The notes under the pieces were generated by a model that saw only the letters and a list, made by a program, of their open reading frames with translations, did not search any database and had not been told where the DNA came from. Below are positions 29,009 to 40,100 of a DNA stretch of 64,000 nucleotides, in pieces; the first letter of the stretch is position 1, and each line of letters opens with the position of its first letter. The stretch comes from Flavihumibacter cheonanensis (GTDB lineage: Bacteria; Bacteroidota; Bacteroidia; Chitinophagales; Chitinophagaceae). The stretch covers positions 248,001-312,000 of the forward strand of contig NZ_JAKRWF010000001.1 in assembly GCF_022352215.1 (NCBI RefSeq). Direction: 5' to 3'. The translations under genes and the position numbers were made by a program.

Positions 29009-29968
29009 TTACCAGGTTGTTTCCCCAATATCTAAATTGAATTGCTTTAGTCCGGTTTTTTCAAACAGAAATGGTAAAATCCCAGATTGTTTCATTTGAT
29101 GTGAAAATGTCCAGTTGCTGAGGTCAGGTTTTCTGAATTCAAATGCTTCTACTGCTTCCATGGTAAAGTTTGCAAGGTTTTCATCCAGCATAAAAAAACG
29201 CCCCCCGAACTGCTCTTGAAAAGATCTTAACCACTTGGTAGAAGAACATATTACAGGTAATTCATAAGCAATGTATTCCAGCAATTTGCTTGATGTCTGG
29301 ATATCGTAAGGTTTTATTGTAGGCCGATAGTCAATTCCAAAACGAGCCTTAGCAAAATAGTGTCCCAGTTCTGTTTGCGGAACCGGGCCTATGAATGTAA
29401 TATTAGTTGAAGCGCGATACTTGTTTTGGAGCCATGTATAATTTCTTGAAAGTATTAACAGGCGATAGTCCTGAAGTCGGCCCTTGCTGAAGAGGTCAAG
29501 TAATCTTTCAGGTTTTCTGTCGGCAGATAGTGAACCCGCATAAACAAAATCGTAAAGCGGGACTGTCTTCGATTTAAGATAACTTTCCGGTATAACGGGT
29601 ATGAACATATCTCTATAGCCATATGGTATTGTATCAGAAAACCCCATCTCTTTTCGGGTTGCTTCGTTTAGGAACAACCTGTAATCCGGTCGACAGGTCC
29701 AGTATCGCTTGATTTGATTCTTAAAACCTGCGAATGGAGGAGTTGAGGGGGAGGCGTATTCATGAATGATTATGGATTTCTTTGAAGATTTAACCCAATG
29801 AGTACCCATCATATGCCATTCAACAGTTAAAACGTATTTTTCTCTTTCCCGAGGGTGCAACTCAAGAGATCTAACCCCGATCCGGTTAAAAAAACGCTTA
29901 TAAGATTCCAGTTCAGGCAGAAATGCTTTGCCCGAATGAATAAAACCAATGACGGGAGGAGTTTCCAT
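29009..29968 (-). CDS. Glycosyltransferase-like protein
   Basis: 319 residues of GT-B type. The C-terminal half carries YDFVYAGSLSADRKPERLLDLF, ITFIGPVPQTELGHYFAKARFGIDYRP and TSSKLLEYIAYELPVICS, the last replacing the usual E-x7-E with a K/E pattern. The N-terminal domain is short and diverged. Most likely it transfers a sugar in envelope glycan assembly; donor and acceptor are unknown. Confidence 0.78.
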   Translation of the reverse strand: METPPVIGFIHSGKAFLPELESYKRFFNRIGVRSLELHPREREKYVLTVEWHMMGTHWVKSSKKSIIIHEYASPSTPPFAGFKNQIKRYWTCRPDYRLFLNEATRKEMGFSDTIPYGYRDMFIPVIPESYLKSKTVPLYDFVYAGSLSADRKPERLLDLFSKGRLQDYRLLILSRNYTWLQNKYRASTNITFIGPVPQTELGHYFAKARFGIDYRPTIKPYDIQTSSKLLEYIAYELPVICSSTKWLRSFQEQFGGRFFMLDENLANFTMEAVEAFEFRKPDLSNWTFSHQMKQSGILPFLFEKTGLKQFNLDIGETTW

Positions 29969-30069
29969 TGTTAGTTAAAGAAACAGCTTTTGATTTCAAA
30001 AGTAGGGGAAGCTTATTTTGCATTCAACAGTTTTTTAGTACTTGATTTCACTGGCTCGGTCAGGTACCT

Positions 30070-30077
30070 TACCTTTG
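30070..30077 (+). promoter_or_regulatory. -7 promoter element of purL
   Basis: TACCTTTG (30070-30077) matches the Bacteroidota TAnnTTTG box and lies 28 bases before the purL ATG. No convincing -33 TTTG is visible at the usual spacing. Confidence 0.6.
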
Positions 30078-30105
30078 CGCTTTCTTACACTATCCGCCAA
30101 AAAAC

Positions 30106-32337
30106 ATGGAAGTAACTGTAACAACCGCCCAGCAACTGCGACTTACCGCAGAAGAGTTCGAACTGATCAAACAAAAACTGGGACGCACGCCAAATTTCAA
30201 TGAATTGTGTGCTTTTTCCGGCATGTGGAGTGAACACTGTTCCTATAAAAACTCCATCAAATGGCTCAAGACCCTGCCCCGCGAAGGTGGTAAAATGCTT
30301 GTAGCAGCCGGAGAGGAAAATGCCGGATTGATGGATATGGGCGACGGTTACGGGGTAGTATTCAAGATCGAAAGTCATAACCACCCTTCGGCTATCGAAC
30401 CCTTCCAGGGGGCTGCAACCGGGGTAGGTGGTATTCACCGGGATATTTTTACCATGGGCGCACGTCCCATTGCTGCCCTGAACTCCCTTCGTTTCGGGAA
30501 ACTCCAGGAAGCCAAAACCCAACACCTGCTGGGTGGGGTGGTGCACGGTATCGGGCACTATGGAAACTGTTTCGGTGTTCCGACAGTTGGAGGAGAAATC
30601 TATTTTGAACAATGTTATCATACCAACCCCCTTGTTAATGCAATGAGCGTGGGGGTGGTAAAGGCAGGAGAAACAGTTAGTGCTACTGCAGCCGGAATTG
30701 GCAACCCAGTTATGTTTGTAGGATCAGCTACCGGAAAAGATGGTATTGGAGGAGCTTCTTTTGCCTCGGCCGATATTACTGCCGAAAGTGCGGAGGAACT
30801 GCCCGCGGTTCAGGTAGGCGATCCCTTCCAGGAAAAAAAATTGCTGGAAGCCTGCCTCGAAGTTATTCAAACAGGAGCTGTAGTGGGTATGCAGGATATG
30901 GGTGCCGCCGGAATTATCTGCTCCACTGCTGAAATGAGTGCAAAGGGTAAGGTTGGGATGCGCATCGACCTGGATAAGGTGCCTACCCGCCAGGCTAATA
31001 TGAAAACCTGGGAACTCCTGCTTAGCGAAAGCCAGGAACGTATGCTGATGGTGGTTGAAAAAGGCAAGGAAGCAGTGGTGGAAGCCATTTTCGAAAAATG
31101 GGACCTGCCTTGTTCTGTTATAGGAGAAGTTACGGATGACGGAATCCTGAACTTTTATATGCATGGGGAACTGGAAGCTTCCATCCCGGCTGAAGAGTTA
31201 GTACTGGGTGGTGGTGCTCCTCAGTACGACCGTAGCTATGAAACGCCTTCCTATTTTGAAAAGATCAATCAGTTTGATCCGGCTTCTATTCCTCAGCCGG
31301 CGGATTATAAAAAAGTAGCCCAGCAATTGGTAAACCTGCCAAATATTGCCTCCAAACGTTGGATCTATGTTCAGTACGACAGTATGGTGGGTACCGGTAA
31401 TACTTCTACCAATGCCCCCAGTGATGCTGCGGTAGTATTGGCTAAACCTTCCAATAAGGCATTGGCTGTAACAACAGATTGTAATAGCCGGTATGTTTTT
31501 GCCGATCCTTATAAAGGAGCCATGATCGCGGTAGCCGAAGCAGCCCGCAATATTGTTTGCTCTGGTGGTGAGCCCCTGGGCGTTACCAACTGCCTGAACT
31601 TTGGTAATCCCTATGACCCGCAGGTCTATTATCAATTCGTGCACGCAATTAAAGGAATGGGGGATGCCTGTCGTCGTTTCAATACTCCTGTTACCGGTGG
31701 TAACGTTAGTTTCTACAACCAGAACCCCGACGGTCCGGTTTATCCTACTCCAACCATTGGTATGGTAGGCTTATTGGATTCGTATCAGGATCGCATGACA
31801 CTTGGTTTCCAAGAAGTGGGTGACCTGGTTTACCTGGTTGGTAAAGCAACCAATGATATCAACAGCTCCGAATACCTGCAAAAAATTGGCGGTGTTGAAT
31901 ATTCTCCTGCTCCCTATTTTGAACTTGAAGAAGAATTTCAGTTACAGTCTAAAGTCCTTCAGCTGATTCGTGCAAAGCAAATCCGTTCTGCCCATGATAT
32001 CAGTGAAGGTGGATTGTTTATCACCCTGCTGGAAAGTGGGTTTGTAAACGACCTTGGATTTGATATAACAACTGATAGTGCTATACGTAAGGACGCGGAT
32101 CTGTTTGGTGAAGGACAGAGCCGAGTGGTTGTTTCTGTTAAGCCCGAACAAAAAGCAGCATTTGAAGCAGCACTGGGTACCGCTTCTTTTCGGTTACTGG
32201 GTACCGTTACCAATGGTGATATCCGGGTTGATGGTGAGAACTGGGGATCTGTTGGCGAATGGAAAAATCAATACGATACTGCCATTGAGAAATTTCTGGC
32301 CGGACATGAATCTGAACATGCACTGAGTGCACTTTAA
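30106..32337 (+). CDS. purL: Phosphoribosylformylglycinamidine synthase, large subunit
   Basis: 743 residues, the small (Bacillus-type) PurL that needs separate PurQ and PurS. Typical segments: FSGMWSEHCSYKNS, ESHNHPSAIEPFQGAATGVGG, PTVGGEIYFE, GAAGIICSTAEMSAKG, TGGNVSFYNQ and AHDISEGGL. It makes FGAM from FGAR, glutamine and ATP in purine synthesis. The purQ and purS genes are not adjacent. The next gene starts 14 bases later and may share the transcript. Confidence 0.97.
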   Translation: MEVTVTTAQQLRLTAEEFELIKQKLGRTPNFNELCAFSGMWSEHCSYKNSIKWLKTLPREGGKMLVAAGEENAGLMDMGDGYGVVFKIESHNHPSAIEPFQGAATGVGGIHRDIFTMGARPIAALNSLRFGKLQEAKTQHLLGGVVHGIGHYGNCFGVPTVGGEIYFEQCYHTNPLVNAMSVGVVKAGETVSATAAGIGNPVMFVGSATGKDGIGGASFASADITAESAEELPAVQVGDPFQEKKLLEACLEVIQTGAVVGMQDMGAAGIICSTAEMSAKGKVGMRIDLDKVPTRQANMKTWELLLSESQERMLMVVEKGKEAVVEAIFEKWDLPCSVIGEVTDDGILNFYMHGELEASIPAEELVLGGGAPQYDRSYETPSYFEKINQFDPASIPQPADYKKVAQQLVNLPNIASKRWIYVQYDSMVGTGNTSTNAPSDAAVVLAKPSNKALAVTTDCNSRYVFADPYKGAMIAVAEAARNIVCSGGEPLGVTNCLNFGNPYDPQVYYQFVHAIKGMGDACRRFNTPVTGGNVSFYNQNPDGPVYPTPTIGMVGLLDSYQDRMTLGFQEVGDLVYLVGKATNDINSSEYLQKIGGVEYSPAPYFELEEEFQLQSKVLQLIRAKQIRSAHDISEGGLFITLLESGFVNDLGFDITTDSAIRKDADLFGEGQSRVVVSVKPEQKAAFEAALGTASFRLLGTVTNGDIRVDGENWGSVGEWKNQYDTAIEKFLAGHESEHALSAL

Positions 32338-32351
32338 TCCTTAGCATCCGA

Positions 32352-33362
32352 ATGGCTGTTTCCAGTGACCTGTTTCAGTTTTTTAATATAACCCCCGACC
32401 TTGTTTGCATAGCAGGGAAAGATGGCTATTTAAAAAAAGTTAACAAGGCAGTTGTAGCTGTTTTAGGTTACAGTGAGGAGGAGTTGCTCTCAAAACCTAT
32501 AGCCAGTTTTATTCATCCGGAAGATCGGGAAGCTACTGCAGAAATGCGGGCTAATCTTATTGAGGGCAAAGCCCTGCTCAATTTCGAAAACAGGTATCTC
32601 ACAAAAAACGGGGGAGTGGTATGGTTGGAGTGGTCTTCCATTTACAATCCTGAAAAAGAACTGGTATTTGCCATTGCCAAGGATATTTCCAAAAGAAAGA
32701 TGGTAGAGAAGGAAATAGAGGTGGAATACGAAAAATTCAAGAGCCTGGCTTCCCATTTTCGTTCCAGTATGGAAGAGGACCGGAAATTTCTTGCTTCGGA
32801 ATTACATGAAGAAATGGCACAGCTTGCTTCTGTAATTAAAATGGACATTGAGTGGGTGAATCGCAGGGAAAATAATCTTACACAAGGAAGTCGCAGCCGC
32901 CTGGAACATGCAGCAGGAATTACGGAATTATTAATTGCGACCATTCGAAGGATTACTTTTAGCATTGGTTCTAACATGCTGGGGCATGTTGGCTTAAGTG
33001 CCACACTGGAATGGCAATGCCGGGAATTCTCCCTGCTGAGTGGCGTTCCCTGCACCTTTTCAGCCAACCTGAAAGAAGATCCCACCGGTGGAATGGAGGT
33101 TGATTTCCTACGCATCAGCCAGGAAGCACTCACTTCTTTCATGTTGAATGTCGAAATTCAAAAAGTTGCAATTGAACTGGATCAGACTGCAGCTGGTTAT
33201 TGTTTGTCCATACACCTCTACTATAAAATAATTATAAACCGTCAGTTGTTTGCCAATACACTGGACCGGATCCGGGATCGTGCCAGTTTTATCAATGCAA
33301 ATACCAGCATCGACGAGGAGGAGCCTGGTATGGTAAGCATTCGGGTACTTGCAACTGTCTGA
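32352..33362 (+). CDS. PAS-domain histidine-kinase-like protein with degenerate catalytic domain
   Basis: 336 residues. A PAS domain fills about 8-118 (TPDLVCIAGKDGYLKKVNKA, WLEWSSIYN), followed by a coiled coil and a HisKA_3-type dimerisation helix with His152 in SELHEEMAQ. The C-terminal third lines up with a NarX-like ATPase domain, but the N-box is lost: where QEALTN..KH is expected it reads QEALTSFMLNVE, and no DxGxG motif is visible. It is probably catalytically dead or a PAS-controlled scaffold. No membrane segment; no response regulator gene is adjacent. It follows purL by 14 bases. Confidence 0.8.
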   Translation: MAVSSDLFQFFNITPDLVCIAGKDGYLKKVNKAVVAVLGYSEEELLSKPIASFIHPEDREATAEMRANLIEGKALLNFENRYLTKNGGVVWLEWSSIYNPEKELVFAIAKDISKRKMVEKEIEVEYEKFKSLASHFRSSMEEDRKFLASELHEEMAQLASVIKMDIEWVNRRENNLTQGSRSRLEHAAGITELLIATIRRITFSIGSNMLGHVGLSATLEWQCREFSLLSGVPCTFSANLKEDPTGGMEVDFLRISQEALTSFMLNVEIQKVAIELDQTAAGYCLSIHLYYKIIINRQLFANTLDRIRDRASFINANTSIDEEEPGMVSIRVLATV

Positions 33363-33391
33363 ATTCAGCGTTCACTTAGTACCTTTATCCA

Positions 33392-34372
33392 ATGGACAAT
33401 AAAGAAGTTATTGTAGTAACCGGGGCAGCCGGCTTCATTGGAAGTTGTATGGTTGGATATTTGAATCTGAAAGGATATTCCAACCTGGTGCTGGTAGATG
33501 ATTTTTCAAAAACTGCTAAGGACCCGAACCTGGAGGATAAAAAATACTTGGAGAAAATAGAGCGGGATGTTTTTTTTGAATGGTTACAAAATCATCGTCC
33601 CAATATTGCATTCATCTTTCACCTCGGTGCAAGAACAGATACCACCGAATTTGATTATAGTATTCACCAGCGATTAAATGTGGAATACTCCCAAAAGATC
33701 TGGAATTACTGTGTGATTCACAGCATACCACTAGTGTATGCATCTTCAGCTGCTACCTATGGAAGCGGAGCACTTGGATATGATGATTCGCACGAATTGC
33801 CCTTTCAACTGCAACCCCTGAATCCCTACGGCATTTCCAAGAATGAATTTGATAAATGGGTACTGCATGAATCCATGCATCCACCATTCTGGGCCGGATT
33901 GAAATTCTTCAATGTGTATGGTCCGAATGAATACCACAAGGGCAGAATGGCATCGGTGATCTGGCATTCGTTTAACCAGATTCGCGACCAGGGATTTGTA
34001 AAGCTGTTCAGGTCCCACCGGCCCGACTTTAAAGATGGCCAGCAACTGCGGGATTTTATTTATGTGAAGGATGTAATCAAAGTTTGTTATTGGTTGATGG
34101 AAAACCAACCTGCTTCGGGTTTGTACAACCTGGGCACTGGCAAGGCCCGTAGTTTTGAAGACCTGGTAAAAGCAACATTTGCCGGGCTTGGAAAAGTGCC
34201 GGAGATCCACTTCATTGACATGCCGGAAGATATCCGGGATAAGTATCAGTATTTTACCGAGGCCAATATGAGTAAGTTAAAAGCTGCAGGGTATAAAGAA
34301 AGCTTTTACTCACTTGAAGATGGAGTAGGGGAATATGTACGTAATTACCTGGCCGACGGCCACTATTATTAA
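33392..34372 (+). CDS. rfaD: ADP-L-glycero-D-manno-heptose 6-epimerase
   Basis: 326 residues, short-chain dehydrogenase/epimerase fold. NAD-binding VTGAAGFIGS (9-18), FHLGARTDTTE, catalytic Ser in YASSAATYG and Tyr-x3-Lys in PYGISKNEFDK, then FFNVYGPNEYHKGRMASVIW and FRSHRPDFKDGQQLRDFIYVKD, which are diagnostic for RfaD/HldD. It makes the L,D-heptose donor for the lipopolysaccharide inner core. It starts 29 bases after the PAS gene and precedes proC by 17. Confidence 0.93.
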   Translation: MDNKEVIVVTGAAGFIGSCMVGYLNLKGYSNLVLVDDFSKTAKDPNLEDKKYLEKIERDVFFEWLQNHRPNIAFIFHLGARTDTTEFDYSIHQRLNVEYSQKIWNYCVIHSIPLVYASSAATYGSGALGYDDSHELPFQLQPLNPYGISKNEFDKWVLHESMHPPFWAGLKFFNVYGPNEYHKGRMASVIWHSFNQIRDQGFVKLFRSHRPDFKDGQQLRDFIYVKDVIKVCYWLMENQPASGLYNLGTGKARSFEDLVKATFAGLGKVPEIHFIDMPEDIRDKYQYFTEANMSKLKAAGYKESFYSLEDGVGEYVRNYLADGHYY

Positions 34373-34389
34373 AGCAAGCAAACGAATAT

Positions 34390-35193
34390 ATGAGCAAAAC
34401 CATAGCCATCATTGGCGGAGGAAATCTTGGCCTTTCCATTGTGGAGGGGTTGACCGCAGGCGGATTTTTATCTCCCGGACAGATCACCATTACCCGTCGC
34501 AATACCACCCTGCTCCAGCCTTACCAGCAGCAGGGCATGGCCATTACCAATGATAACGCGGCCGCTGCTGCAGGGGCTGATGTAATTCTTCTGGCAGTTA
34601 AACCTTTTCAGATCAGGGAAGTGATCCGGGAAATTGCTCCCAGCCTTACAGCTGAAAAACTATTAATTTCAGTAGTAACGGGAGTGAGCACCCAGGAAAT
34701 GCGCTCTGAATTACTGGAGGATAAGATTCCGGCCATTTTTCGCGCCATGCCTAATACAGCAGTTGCTATCCGGGAAAGTATGACCTGCCTGAGCCATTCC
34801 AAAGCAACCGAGGACCAGGTAAATTGGGTACTGGAACTATTTAGCCAGGTAGGCAGGGTAGTGATCATAGATGAAAAACTGATGGATGCTGCCACCGTAT
34901 TGGGTGCTTGCGGTACGGCTTACGCTATGCGCTACATCCGGGCAAATATCCAGGGGGGTATTGAGATTGGTTTTGATGCGAAAACCGCCAGCCTGATTGC
35001 TGCACAAACAGTAAAAGGGGCAGCCGAACTGCTGCTTCAGAAGGGCACACATCCCGAATATGAAATCGATAAGGTAACTACTCCGAAAGGCTGTACGATA
35101 GCTGGCCTCAATGAAATGGAGCACCAGGGGTTTAGTTCCTCCCTTATTAAAGGGATATCAGCGAGTTATGTGAAAATCCAGGCGGATAAATAA
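34390..35193 (+). CDS. proC: Pyrroline-5-carboxylate reductase
   Basis: 267 residues, standard ProC length. Rossmann motif IAIIGGGNLGLSIVEGL at the N-terminus, ILLAVKPFQIREV, FRAMPNTAVAIRESMT, and the C-terminal TPKGCTIAGLNEMEHQGF (family consensus SPGGTTIAGL). It reduces pyrroline-5-carboxylate to proline with NAD(P)H, the last step of proline synthesis. It probably shares a transcript with rfaD. Confidence 0.94.
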   Translation: MSKTIAIIGGGNLGLSIVEGLTAGGFLSPGQITITRRNTTLLQPYQQQGMAITNDNAAAAAGADVILLAVKPFQIREVIREIAPSLTAEKLLISVVTGVSTQEMRSELLEDKIPAIFRAMPNTAVAIRESMTCLSHSKATEDQVNWVLELFSQVGRVVIIDEKLMDAATVLGACGTAYAMRYIRANIQGGIEIGFDAKTASLIAAQTVKGAAELLLQKGTHPEYEIDKVTTPKGCTIAGLNEMEHQGFSSSLIKGISASYVKIQADK

Positions 35194-35310
35194 TATTTGA
35201 AAAACTTATTCGTTTTAGATGCAAGCGAGGGTAAGGGAATTCACCTAGATATTAGGTTTTTTTTATACCTTCGCCCTTCCTAACCTGTGAATAACCTAGA
35301 ATCTAATAGT

Positions 35311-35490
35311 ATGAAGCGAAATTTAAGTGTCTGGATATTGTTGGTTGAGATATTGGCGATCGTTGTGATCCATGCGAATAAGGACCAGGCGGAAAAAATT
35401 AAGGAGATTTTTATGAAGAGAAATCACTCCGCTTTCATTAAGACAACACCTATCCAGCCCTTGGAAATTTCTCAAGTTAATAGTAAGTAA
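35311..35490 (+). CDS. Small membrane-anchored peptide, unknown
   Basis: 59 residues from the ATG at 35311; an in-frame GTG at 35287 adds eight residues but lacks support. One hydrophobic helix (about 6-22, LSVWILLVEILAIVVIH) is followed by a basic tail (KIKEIFMKRNH). It has its own intergenic spaces on both sides and a good terminator after it, which supports it being real. No family recognised. Confidence 0.5.
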   Translation: MKRNLSVWILLVEILAIVVIHANKDQAEKIKEIFMKRNHSAFIKTTPIQPLEISQVNSK

Positions 35491-35516
35491 TAAGCAATAA
35501 TCACCAAAAGGAAAAA

Positions 35517-35544
35517 ATAGGCATCCGGGTTTCCGGGTGCCTAT
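35517..35544 (+). terminator. Intrinsic terminator
   Basis: ATAGGCATCCGG (35517-35528) pairs with CCGGGTGCCTAT (35533-35544), one U-G wobble, loop GTTT, then a T-rich tail (TTTTTAT). It separates the small peptide gene from pyrG. Confidence 0.88.
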
Positions 35545-35557
35545 TGTGTTTTTATCC

Positions 35558-35565
35558 TATCTTTG
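35558..35565 (+). promoter_or_regulatory. Candidate -7 element for pyrG
   Basis: TATCTTTG (35558-35565) matches TAnnTTTG and lies just after the terminator. It would give a leader of about 160 bases before the pyrG ATG at 35732. I see no known riboswitch in that leader. Confidence 0.45.
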
Positions 35566-35725
35566 CATGACCTCCCGGATGAACATATTGCAATTTTCCG
35601 CAAGGTCACATCAGCCGCGTTCACTATAACATAATTTAATGGGTACTTTAATTTGCAACTGGCCAATCGGTCATGGGCAATTATTTTTTTTGAACGCCGC
35701 CACTGTTATAAAAAATTGAAACTGA

Positions 35726-37369
<1,644 letters not shown>

Positions 37370-37385
37370 AGACACTGGGCGCGGA

Positions 37386-37420
37386 CTCTCACGTTTCACG
37401 TCTGACATCTCACGTTTTCC
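37386..37420 (-). repeat. Degenerate GTGAAAR heptamer array before yidC
   Basis: Five 7-base units on the minus strand (reading GGAAAAC, GTGAGAT, GTCAGAC, GTGAAAC, GTGAGAG) match the family seen intact at 40002, 49728 and 61112. A possible yidC -7 box (TATCTTCG, 37422-37429) follows at once. Confidence 0.6.
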
Positions 37421-37459
37421 CTATCTTCGCAGGTCTTAAAAATAGTTTGGATGCAAAGC

Positions 37460-39298
37460 ATGGATCGTAATACGATAATTGGTTTTGTGCTGTTAGGCGT
37501 ACTTCTTTTCGTTTACCTGTTTATTTCTTCCAAGAATAGCAGGGAATTAGAGGCGCAGCGGCTTCGGCAGGCAGATTCACTGGCAAAAATTGAATTGGTC
37601 AAACAACAAGCCGCACAGGCAATGATCAAGGATAGCGCCACTCAGGTTACTGCAACACTTGATTCGAATGCCACCGGATGGGCCCGCCACCTGGTAGGAA
37701 CCAGTACTCTTCATACTGTTGAAACGGATCTTTTAAAAGTAAGTTTTAGTAATAAAGGCGGGCAACCGGTGCAGGTTGAACTTAAAAAGTACAACCGTGC
37801 AGACAGTAGCCTTGTTTCAGTAATTGAAGATGGTAGCGACCAGTTCAGTTTTCCGGTGTTGACAGCTCCTAATCAAAGCACGGCTTCTGCAGATCTGTTT
37901 TTCCAGTTGAAATCAGCCCAGCAGGATGCCAATGGAAACCACATTATTGTTTATGAGGCAACTGGAAATACCGGTGAATCCATTCAGCAGGAATATATTA
38001 TTCATCCGGATTCCTACCTGATCGACTTTAACCTCCGCCTTCAGGGTACAACTTCTATGATCCCACAGCAGAACCTCCAGCTTCAGTGGAATGTAGCAGC
38101 AATGCAACAGGAAAAGGATGCCCGGTATGAGCGGGAGCAATCACAGTTAATCCTTGTAGAAAATGGTGAATATGATTATTTTAATTTATTCTCCAATGAT
38201 ACAGAGAGCTTTGATAATACGGTGCAGTGGGCAAGTATCAAACAGCGTTTTTTCAATTCGACCCTTATCAATAAGGAAAAATTTGATAAGGCGAAATTTG
38301 AATGGTCCACGCCTTCAGATGATAGTTCTCGTATGATCGTGGCCGTTAAAGCCAGTTTTGAAAAAAAGCTGCCAGCTGGTACACAGGCTACGCTTCCTAT
38401 GCAGTTTTATTTCGGTCCCAATGATTACAAGCTGCTTCGTTCACTTGGTATTGAGGATATGGATAAAATTGTGAACCTGGGCCAGGGACCTTATGCGTTT
38501 GTGCGTCCAATTAACCAGTATATCGTAATGCCGGTGTTCGACTTTATTAAAAAGTTTTTCAGCTCTTACGGATTGGTGATTGCATTGCTGACGATTTTCA
38601 TACGGTTGATTACTTCACCGCTGGTTTACTCCAGTTACCTGAGTGGCGCCAAAATGAAAGCTCTCCGTCCTGAGATTGATGCATTGAAAGCGAAGTATGG
38701 AGATGATCAGCAGACTTTTGGAATGGAGCAGATGAAACTTTTCCGTGAGGCGGGTGTGAATCCTCTCGGTGGTTGTATACCAGCACTGTTACAGATTCCT
38801 ATCTTCTTTGCCTTGTATAGCTTCTTTAACTCTTTCCTGGCTTTAAGGGGCGAATCATTTTTATGGGCAACCGATCTGTCCATGTATGATGTAATTGCTA
38901 AACTGCCTTTTCATATTCCCTGGTACGGAGATCACGTGAGCCTGTTTACCCTGACCGCTGTAATAACCAGTTTTCTGATTTCCATTTACAACATGAATAT
39001 GACACCGGATCAGAACAATCCGATGTTAAAATACATGCCGTATATATTCCCGGTACTGCTCCTGTTTTTCTTTAACAGACTGCCATCTGCGCTTACCTGG
39101 TATTATACGGTCTCGAACCTGATTACACTTGCACTCCAATGGGTAATTCAGAATTATATTATCGATCACGACAAAATCGTGGCTCAGTTAGCTGCTAACC
39201 GGGCAAAACCCAAGTCGAAGTCAAAATGGCAGGAGCGACTGGAGCAAATGCAGGAAACACAAAAGAAGGTGCAGGAAATGCAGAAAAAAGGCAAATAG
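37460..39298 (+). CDS. yidC: Membrane protein insertase YidC
   Basis: 612 residues from the ATG at 37460 (MDRNTIIGF, the usual Bacteroidota start); an ATG at 37451 would add three residues. An N-terminal helix (about 4-25) precedes the large periplasmic domain (about 50-350), then five membrane helices with SYGLVIALLTIFIRLITSPL, the cytoplasmic hairpin (MKALRPEIDALKAKYGDDQQ), NPLGGCIPALLQIPIFFALY and a basic C-terminal tail. It inserts inner-membrane proteins alone or with SecYEG. Confidence 0.96.
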   Translation: MDRNTIIGFVLLGVLLFVYLFISSKNSRELEAQRLRQADSLAKIELVKQQAAQAMIKDSATQVTATLDSNATGWARHLVGTSTLHTVETDLLKVSFSNKGGQPVQVELKKYNRADSSLVSVIEDGSDQFSFPVLTAPNQSTASADLFFQLKSAQQDANGNHIIVYEATGNTGESIQQEYIIHPDSYLIDFNLRLQGTTSMIPQQNLQLQWNVAAMQQEKDARYEREQSQLILVENGEYDYFNLFSNDTESFDNTVQWASIKQRFFNSTLINKEKFDKAKFEWSTPSDDSSRMIVAVKASFEKKLPAGTQATLPMQFYFGPNDYKLLRSLGIEDMDKIVNLGQGPYAFVRPINQYIVMPVFDFIKKFFSSYGLVIALLTIFIRLITSPLVYSSYLSGAKMKALRPEIDALKAKYGDDQQTFGMEQMKLFREAGVNPLGGCIPALLQIPIFFALYSFFNSFLALRGESFLWATDLSMYDVIAKLPFHIPWYGDHVSLFTLTAVITSFLISIYNMNMTPDQNNPMLKYMPYIFPVLLLFFFNRLPSALTWYYTVSNLITLALQWVIQNYIIDHDKIVAQLAANRAKPKSKSKWQERLEQMQETQKKVQEMQKKGK

Positions 39299-39344
39299 CC
39301 AACTAAAAATGGTTATTTTCCGTCTGCTTATCAGCATGATCAAC

Positions 39345-40001
39345 ATGAAAACAACCTTTTTTACCCTGCTGGGCTTTCTATTGGTAACAGGAACTTTTGC
39401 CCAGAAAAGAGTATCCGACCTCACCATCGTTTACGATGCGGTAATTACGACCGGTGCTGCTGAACCCAAGCTGGCGGACGCCTTCGATGGTGCCACAACT
39501 ACGGTTTATCTGAAGGGCGGTCTGAGTCGTTCCGAAATGCAGAGTGCATTGGCCAGTTTTACTACCATTCATGATGGCCGGACAGGTTCTGCAGTGGTTT
39601 TACAGGAAGTAGGAGGACAAAAAGTACTGATCCGCATGACAGCGGCTGACTGGAAAGATAAGAATCGCAGGTATGAGGGTATTGAATTCACTACCACGGG
39701 AGAAACCAAGCAATTGGCTGGGTATACCTGTAAAAAAGCAGTAGCCACACTGAAGGATGGTTCTACCTTTACCGTTTATTATACGGAAGAACTTGTTCCG
39801 GAAAACAATTATTACAACTCCCAGTTTACCAATCTTCGTGGCCTTCCACTGGAATATGAATTGCAACAGGGTAAACTGATCATCAAGTATGTAGTTTCAC
39901 AAGTATCATTGAATCCGGTACCTGTGTCCAAATTTGATATTCCTAAAGCGGGATATAGAGAAATGACTTATGAGGAAAGTAAGAAGGGGAGGAGGAACTA
40001 G
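39345..40001 (+). CDS. Secreted GLPGLI-like/unknown protein
   Basis: 218 residues from the ATG at 39345, chosen because the signal peptide (MKTTFFTLLGFLLVTGTFAQ) begins there; an ATG at 39309 would extend it by 12. The mature protein is beta-rich: LTIVYDAVITTGAAEPKL, a tyrosine/lysine core KQLAGYTCKKAVATLKDGSTFTVYYTEEL and LRGLPLEYELQQGKLIIKY. The layout (YxC.KA, then a YT.E motif and GLPLE) resembles GLPGLI/DUF4412-type secreted proteins of Bacteroidota, function unknown. It follows yidC by 46 bases. Confidence 0.75.
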   Translation: MKTTFFTLLGFLLVTGTFAQKRVSDLTIVYDAVITTGAAEPKLADAFDGATTTVYLKGGLSRSEMQSALASFTTIHDGRTGSAVVLQEVGGQKVLIRMTAADWKDKNRRYEGIEFTTTGETKQLAGYTCKKAVATLKDGSTFTVYYTEELVPENNYYNSQFTNLRGLPLEYELQQGKLIIKYVVSQVSLNPVPVSKFDIPKAGYREMTYEESKKGRRN

Positions 40002-40036
40002 GTGAAAGGTGAAAGGTGAGACGTGAAAAGTGAAAA
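40002..40036 (+). repeat. GTGAAAR heptamer array
   Basis: Five 7-base units (GTGAAAG, GTGAAAG, GTGAGAC, GTGAAAA, GTGAAAA) begin directly after the TAG stop of the preceding gene. No inverted copy follows here, unlike the array at 49728. Confidence 0.8.
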
Positions 40037-40100
40037 TGGATCCTCTAAATCAGATGAGCTGCTGTATTGGCAGGAAAAAATGAAAGCTGAAAAAGATCAA

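Noticed and set aside
30085-30621. 178-codon open frame on the minus strand
   Set aside because: Antisense to the start of purL and its promoter; no protein signature.
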